From Cytophagales bacterium (lineage in GTDB: Bacteria; Bacteroidota; Bacteroidia; Cytophagales; Spirosomataceae): 64,000 nucleotides of DNA. A program made the position numbers and the translations under genes. Shown one piece after another: positions 60,618 to 64,000 of this stretch; position 1 is the first letter of the stretch; every line of letters starts with the position of its first letter. The notes below the pieces were generated by a model. It worked only from the letters and a program-made list of their open reading frames with translations. It searched no databases and was not told where the DNA came from. The stretch spans positions 1 through 64,000 of the forward strand of contig RDXN01000037.1 of assembly GCA_004292855.1 (NCBI GenBank), in the 5' to 3' direction.

Positions 60618-62033
60618 ATGTTCGGCTTAGAGACCGAAATTTTTCTGCTACTCGCCTTCTGCGTTCTGGCAGCCTGTGTCTTTGAATTTATCAACGGTTT
60701 TCACGATACCGCTAACGCCGTGGCCACGGTTATTTACACCAATTCGTTGCAACCCACGCAGGCCGTAGTATGGTCGGGCATGATGAATTTTCTTGGGGTT
60801 ATCACTGGTGGTGTGGGCGTGGGTATGAGCATCGTGAACCTGCTCCCGGTCGAGTTGTTGATCGACCAGAATGTGTACCATAGCATAGCGATGGTGTTAG
60901 CCCTGTTGTTCAGTGCCATTATTTGGAACTTTGGCACCTGGTACTTCGGCCTGCCTGCTTCTAGCTCACACACGCTGATTGGGGCCATTTTGGGCGTGGG
61001 TCTGGGTTATGCCGTACTGCCCGATAACGAGTTGGGTATTGCCGCCGTAAACTGGGACAAAGCCAAAGAGGTTTTTGCCGCCCTGTTGCTGTCGCCCCTG
61101 CTTGGTTTTAGCCTGGCTGTCGTGTTAATGTTTGTGCTTCGGCGCACGCTCAACAAAGATGTGCGGAAGCAATTATTCGATGAGCCACATGCCGGTCAGG
61201 CCCCACCACCGTGGGTGCGCGGGGTACTTATCACAACCTGTACGTTAGTGAGTTTCTTCCATGGGCGCAATGATGGACAAAAAGGCATTGGCCTGGTAAT
61301 GCTCATTCTGATCGGCATTCTACCTACCTACTTTGCCATAGACACTCGCCTGAATGTACAGGAACTTCGTCCTGACCTTACCACGGTAGAGCAAAAAATT
61401 GCCCTGATCGACACCACCCAACTGGGTGTCACGGATAAAGATCGCTTAAAAAAGGTGCGTGAGAGCACTCAGAACCTAGAGAAAGTGCTGGCGGCCAATG
61501 TGATTAAAAACGAAGATGCCCTCAACGTTCGTAAAGCCCTCCTGACGATTAGCAGCAGTGTGAAAAAACTAACGGAGAGCGATGCCGTGAAGTTGAGTAA
61601 AGCCGACAGGCAAGCTTTAAATGCTGCTGCTACGCAGGAGGAGAAAGGCCTTCGACGATTTACGGATCATGCGCCCTTTTGGGTAATCCTTATGATTTCA
61701 CTGTCGCTCGGCTTCGGTACCATGATTGGCTGGAAACGGATCGTGGTGACGGTGGGCGAAAAAATCGGCAAGAGCCACCTGACTTATGCGCAGGGTGCTT
61801 CGGCTGAATTGGTAGCCGCAACCACTATTGGGTTGGCGTCGGCTTTTAAAGTGCCTGTGAGCACAACCCACTCTCTATCGTCGGGTATTGCAGGGGCAAT
61901 GGTAGCAAGCAAAGGTATAAAGAACCTACAGGCGGGTACAATTCAAAATATTCTTCTGGCTTGGGTGCTCACGCTGCCAGTAGCTATTATACTCTCGGCT
62001 ACCCTGTTTGTATTCTTCCGTTGGTTATTATGA
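60618..62033 (+). CDS. Inorganic phosphate transporter (PiT family)
   Basis: A 471-residue transporter with duplicated PiT signatures: N-G-F-H-D-T-A-N-A-V (about 26-35) and F-H-G-R-N-D-G-Q-K-G-I-G (about 213-224), plus about 10 membrane segments. A hydrophilic insertion (about 245-350, helical, coiled-coil-like) lies between the halves. A porin follows after a terminator hairpin. No phoU gene is adjacent. Confidence 0.94.
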   Translation: MFGLETEIFLLLAFCVLAACVFEFINGFHDTANAVATVIYTNSLQPTQAVVWSGMMNFLGVITGGVGVGMSIVNLLPVELLIDQNVYHSIAMVLALLFSAIIWNFGTWYFGLPASSSHTLIGAILGVGLGYAVLPDNELGIAAVNWDKAKEVFAALLLSPLLGFSLAVVLMFVLRRTLNKDVRKQLFDEPHAGQAPPPWVRGVLITTCTLVSFFHGRNDGQKGIGLVMLILIGILPTYFAIDTRLNVQELRPDLTTVEQKIALIDTTQLGVTDKDRLKKVRESTQNLEKVLAANVIKNEDALNVRKALLTISSSVKKLTESDAVKLSKADRQALNAAATQEEKGLRRFTDHAPFWVILMISLSLGFGTMIGWKRIVVTVGEKIGKSHLTYAQGASAELVAATTIGLASAFKVPVSTTHSLSSGIAGAMVASKGIKNLQAGTIQNILLAWVLTLPVAIILSATLFVFFRWLL

Positions 62034-62058
62034 GCCATCTTCCGTTAGGGATTCTACC

Positions 62059-62088
62059 AAAGCCCAGTCTAACAAACTGGGCTTTATT
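62059..62088 (+). terminator. Hairpin between the phosphate transporter and porin genes
   Basis: A perfect 10-bp stem (AAAGCCCAGT at 62059-62068, ACTGGGCTTT at 62076-62085) with a 7-base loop. Few T residues follow, so it may attenuate rather than end transcription. Confidence 0.7.
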
Positions 62089-62117
62089 GCGTTTTATTGC
62101 CACACAAACACAGTGCG

Positions 62118-63473
62118 ATGGTTCGATTTTGTACGGTTCTGCTTGGCATTTTGGCTTTGAGCCTGACAATGGCTTATGCGCAACAAATGGGTGGCCTTAT
62201 GGAAACAACCATCGACACCGCCCAGCAACGGCGATTGAGTAGTTCGCTACAAAAATTCGAATTTCTACGCATCAGCGGTTACATCCAACCCCAGTATCAG
62301 CTAGGGCAAACGCCCGGTCAACTGAGTTTCAACGGGGGTGATTTTTCGGCAGCAAGCGATAACCGATTTTCGGTTCGGCGGGGTCGGTTGCGGTTCGACT
62401 ATGCCCACTTCAACGACCAAAACCAGCCCACGGTGTTGTTCGTGTTCCAGTTCGACTGTACAGAACGGGGGGTGTTCACCCGCGACTTTTGGGGGCGTTT
62501 TTACGAAAACAAGGCGCAACTGTTTCACCTGACAACGGGCATTTTCGCGCGGCCCTTTGGCTTTGAGATCAATTATGGGTCAAGCGACCGCGAATCGCCC
62601 GAACGGGGGCGTATGTCGCAATTGCTGATGCGTACGGAGCGCGATTTGGGCGCAATGGTCTCGTTTGAGCCGCGTGTGAAGAACCACCCACTCCGAAAAT
62701 TTCGGCTCGATGCGGGCTTTTTCAACGGGCAGGGCTTACCGGGTATCACCGACTTCGACAGCAAGAAAGATTTTATTAGCCGATTGTCGCTCAAACCCGT
62801 CAAGTTAGGTCGGTCGGGTGTTACGGTTACGGGAAGTGTGTCAGGGTTTCTGGGTGGGTTCCGGCAGTTTACGAACCAGACTTATCGGATGGGTGGCACC
62901 GCAGAAGCACCCCGGTTTGTGCTCAATGCCGACTCGGCTAACCTAGGCCGAATGGCTCCCCGGCGGTATTACGGGGTCGATGTGCAAATTCGCATCCCGA
63001 ACCGCATCGGGTTTACCGAACTTCGGGGCGAGGTGATTGCGGGCACCCAAACCGCCACTCAACTCAGCACCGAAACGCCCGGCTCCGTTCCGTTGGTCGC
63101 TCCGGTGCCATTGATGGGGTCAGCCTACGCACCCCTGTTTGTGCGAAATTTCAATGGGGCGTACTTCTATTTCCTGCAACATCTGGGCAGCACTAAGCAT
63201 CAGTTTGTGGCCAAATACGACTGGTACGACCCCAACACTGCCGTGCGAGGCAGGCAAATTCGGGCCACCAACTTTGTTAACGGCGACGTTGGCTCTAGCT
63301 GGGCCAATATCCGATACAATACCTTCGGACTGGGGTATGTGTGCTATATCAACGAAAACCTGAAATCGACGGTTTGGTACGAGTTTGTCCGAAACGAAAA
63401 AACGTCGCTGCCCGGTTTCGAGCGCGACGTTAAAGACAATCTGTTGACAATACGAATGCAGTATCGGTTTTGA
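62118..63473 (+). CDS. Phosphate-selective porin OprO/P-like outer membrane protein
   Basis: A 451-residue protein with signal peptide (1-22, ending A-Y-A-Q) and alternating beta-strand pattern ending in an aromatic (M-Q-Y-R-F). Features of the OprO/P (porin O/P) family: I-S-G-Y-I-Q-P-Q-Y near the start and R-R-G-R-L-R-F-D-Y. It would bring phosphate across the outer membrane, matching the PiT transporter upstream. The frame extends to TTG 62097, but ATG 62118 is preferred. Its stop abuts the convergent exbD stop. Confidence 0.9.
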   Translation: MVRFCTVLLGILALSLTMAYAQQMGGLMETTIDTAQQRRLSSSLQKFEFLRISGYIQPQYQLGQTPGQLSFNGGDFSAASDNRFSVRRGRLRFDYAHFNDQNQPTVLFVFQFDCTERGVFTRDFWGRFYENKAQLFHLTTGIFARPFGFEINYGSSDRESPERGRMSQLLMRTERDLGAMVSFEPRVKNHPLRKFRLDAGFFNGQGLPGITDFDSKKDFISRLSLKPVKLGRSGVTVTGSVSGFLGGFRQFTNQTYRMGGTAEAPRFVLNADSANLGRMAPRRYYGVDVQIRIPNRIGFTELRGEVIAGTQTATQLSTETPGSVPLVAPVPLMGSAYAPLFVRNFNGAYFYFLQHLGSTKHQFVAKYDWYDPNTAVRGRQIRATNFVNGDVGSSWANIRYNTFGLGYVCYINENLKSTVWYEFVRNEKTSLPGFERDVKDNLLTIRMQYRF

Positions 63474-63866
63474 TTACTTCGACGTTGCCATGACCATTTT
63501 GATGTTCAACTTGGCACCTGTTTCCAATACACTCACGAGATCCTGAACGGTCAGGGTCTTGTCGAACCGAACCACAACGGTTGGCTCCTGAATACCGGCC
63601 ATGATACTTTTAAGCTCGTTTTCAAGATTCTGCGGGGCTACGGGCTTCTTGTCGATAAAATACTGCTTGGCCCCATCGACCGAGAGCGTCACCTGTTTCT
63701 TGCTCAATTGCTGTGTTGACGATGCCTTTGGTAGCAACAGCTTGATTACGTTCGGGTTAGCCACCGTCGAGATAATCAGGAAGAACAGCAACAGGAAGAA
63801 CATGATGTCGTTCAGCGACGACGTAGCCACCTCGGCAGCAAATTTAGTTTTACGGCGTAGTTTCAT
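63474..63866 (-). CDS. exbD: Biopolymer transport protein ExbD
   Basis: A 130-residue ExbD/TolR protein: N-terminal cytoplasmic part (K-L-R-R-K-T), one membrane helix (about 20-42) with the conserved Asp near its start (S-L-N-D-I-M-F-F-L-L), and a periplasmic domain. It energises TonB-dependent outer-membrane transport with ExbB, whose end lies just upstream. ATG 63866 is used over 63890. Confidence 0.93.
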   Translation of the reverse strand: MKLRRKTKFAAEVATSSLNDIMFFLLLFFLIISTVANPNVIKLLLPKASSTQQLSKKQVTLSVDGAKQYFIDKKPVAPQNLENELKSIMAGIQEPTVVVRFDKTLTVQDLVSVLETGAKLNIKMVMATSK

Positions 63867-63877
63867 GTAGAGACGTT

Positions 63878-63941
63878 GAATGTTGGACACTGGACGTTAG
63901 AAAAGCGTTGTTTGGAAATCCAACGTCTAGCGTCCAATATC
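63878..63941. repeat. Word-type inverted repeat between exbB and exbD
   Basis: The left arm (63878-63901) carries GAATGTTGGACACTGGACG; the right arm (63919-63941) is its near complement. It lies within the presumed exbB-exbD operon. Confidence 0.75.
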
Positions 63942-63948
63942 TCAAATC

Positions 63949-64000
63949 TTACCTTACCCGTGCGGCTTCGGTGGGTTTCTGGAGGACTTCGAGGAACTCA
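63949..64000 (-). CDS. exbB: C-terminus of ExbB/TolQ-type protein (partial)
   Basis: The last 16 codons and stop (TAA, 63951-63949) read E-F-L-E-V-L-Q-K-P-T-E-A-A-R-V-R. E-F-x-E-x-L-x-K-P endings are typical of Bacteroidota ExbB proteins, and it lies directly upstream of exbD. The rest is outside the window, so the call rests on context and a short match. Confidence 0.6.
   Translation of the reverse strand, partial: EFLEVLQKPTEAARVR

Noticed and set aside
1-64000. CRISPR array
   Set aside because: No evenly spaced direct repeats with unique spacers were seen; the repeats here are inverted and intergenic.

Overview
The window looks like a Bacteroidota chromosome, most like the Spirosoma/Rudanella/Fibrella group of Cytophagales. 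The reasons are the TAnnTTTG -7 promoter boxes, PorT and T9SS-type C-terminal sorting domains, a fused SecDF, an ExbD, a bacillithiol-type YtxJ, ECF sigma factors, a crtI-crtB pair, and secreted proteins with Cytophagales-style modules. The taxon is an inference from gene content. No rRNA and no CRISPR array were seen.

Region 1 (1-8100) is accessory DNA lying against the 3' end of a tRNA-Val gene. It holds a primase-like protein (BT4734-type N-terminal domain plus PriCT_2-like domain) whose 5' end looks frameshifted, two tandem paralogues of unknown function, a secreted protein, a minus-strand Q-rich protein with a peptidoglycan-binding-like segment, a winged-helix replication-like protein, a hairpin-rich gene-free stretch, a RadC/JAB protein, small unknown genes and two tandem HTH proteins. 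Strong terminators separate the small units. This resembles an integrated replicon, prophage or satellite whose far end and integrase lie outside the window.

Region 2 (8100-30000) is host chromosome with many signalling and secretion genes: tRNA-Val, menG-porT, an M19 dipeptidase, a REC-cyclase and a single-domain REC protein, two related histidine kinases, two serine hydrolases, an HNH nuclease with a small partner, a PycTM-like membrane protein, a CotH-like protein, an acyl-CoA synthetase, an AAA ATPase preceded by a large palindrome, a T9SS metalloprotease, and a transporter-HEAT-cNMP-binding fusion. A cyclase, a cNMP-binding protein and a PycTM-like protein within 20 kb suggest cyclic-nucleotide signalling, but no link is proved.

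Region 3 (30000-46500) carries a TIGR01777 epimerase, a nucleotidyltransferase-like pair, a thiolase, an ABC-2 permease fused to an M1-like remnant, a repetitive lipoprotein, an ECF sigma factor with a membrane serine protease, a nidogen-domain T9SS adhesin, a phosphopantetheinyl transferase, a WD40 protein, DivIVA, folB, ytxJ and waaA.

Region 4 (46500-64000) carries a secreted esterase, rsgA, secDF, an amino acid permease, an ECF sigma factor, crtI and crtB, an MscS channel, a PiT phosphate transporter with an OprO/P-like porin, exbD and the end of exbB.

A recurring feature is intergenic hairpins. Some belong to two REP-like families, with a shared palindromic core. Others are long inverted repeats built from short iterated words, differing from locus to locus but sharing one architecture.
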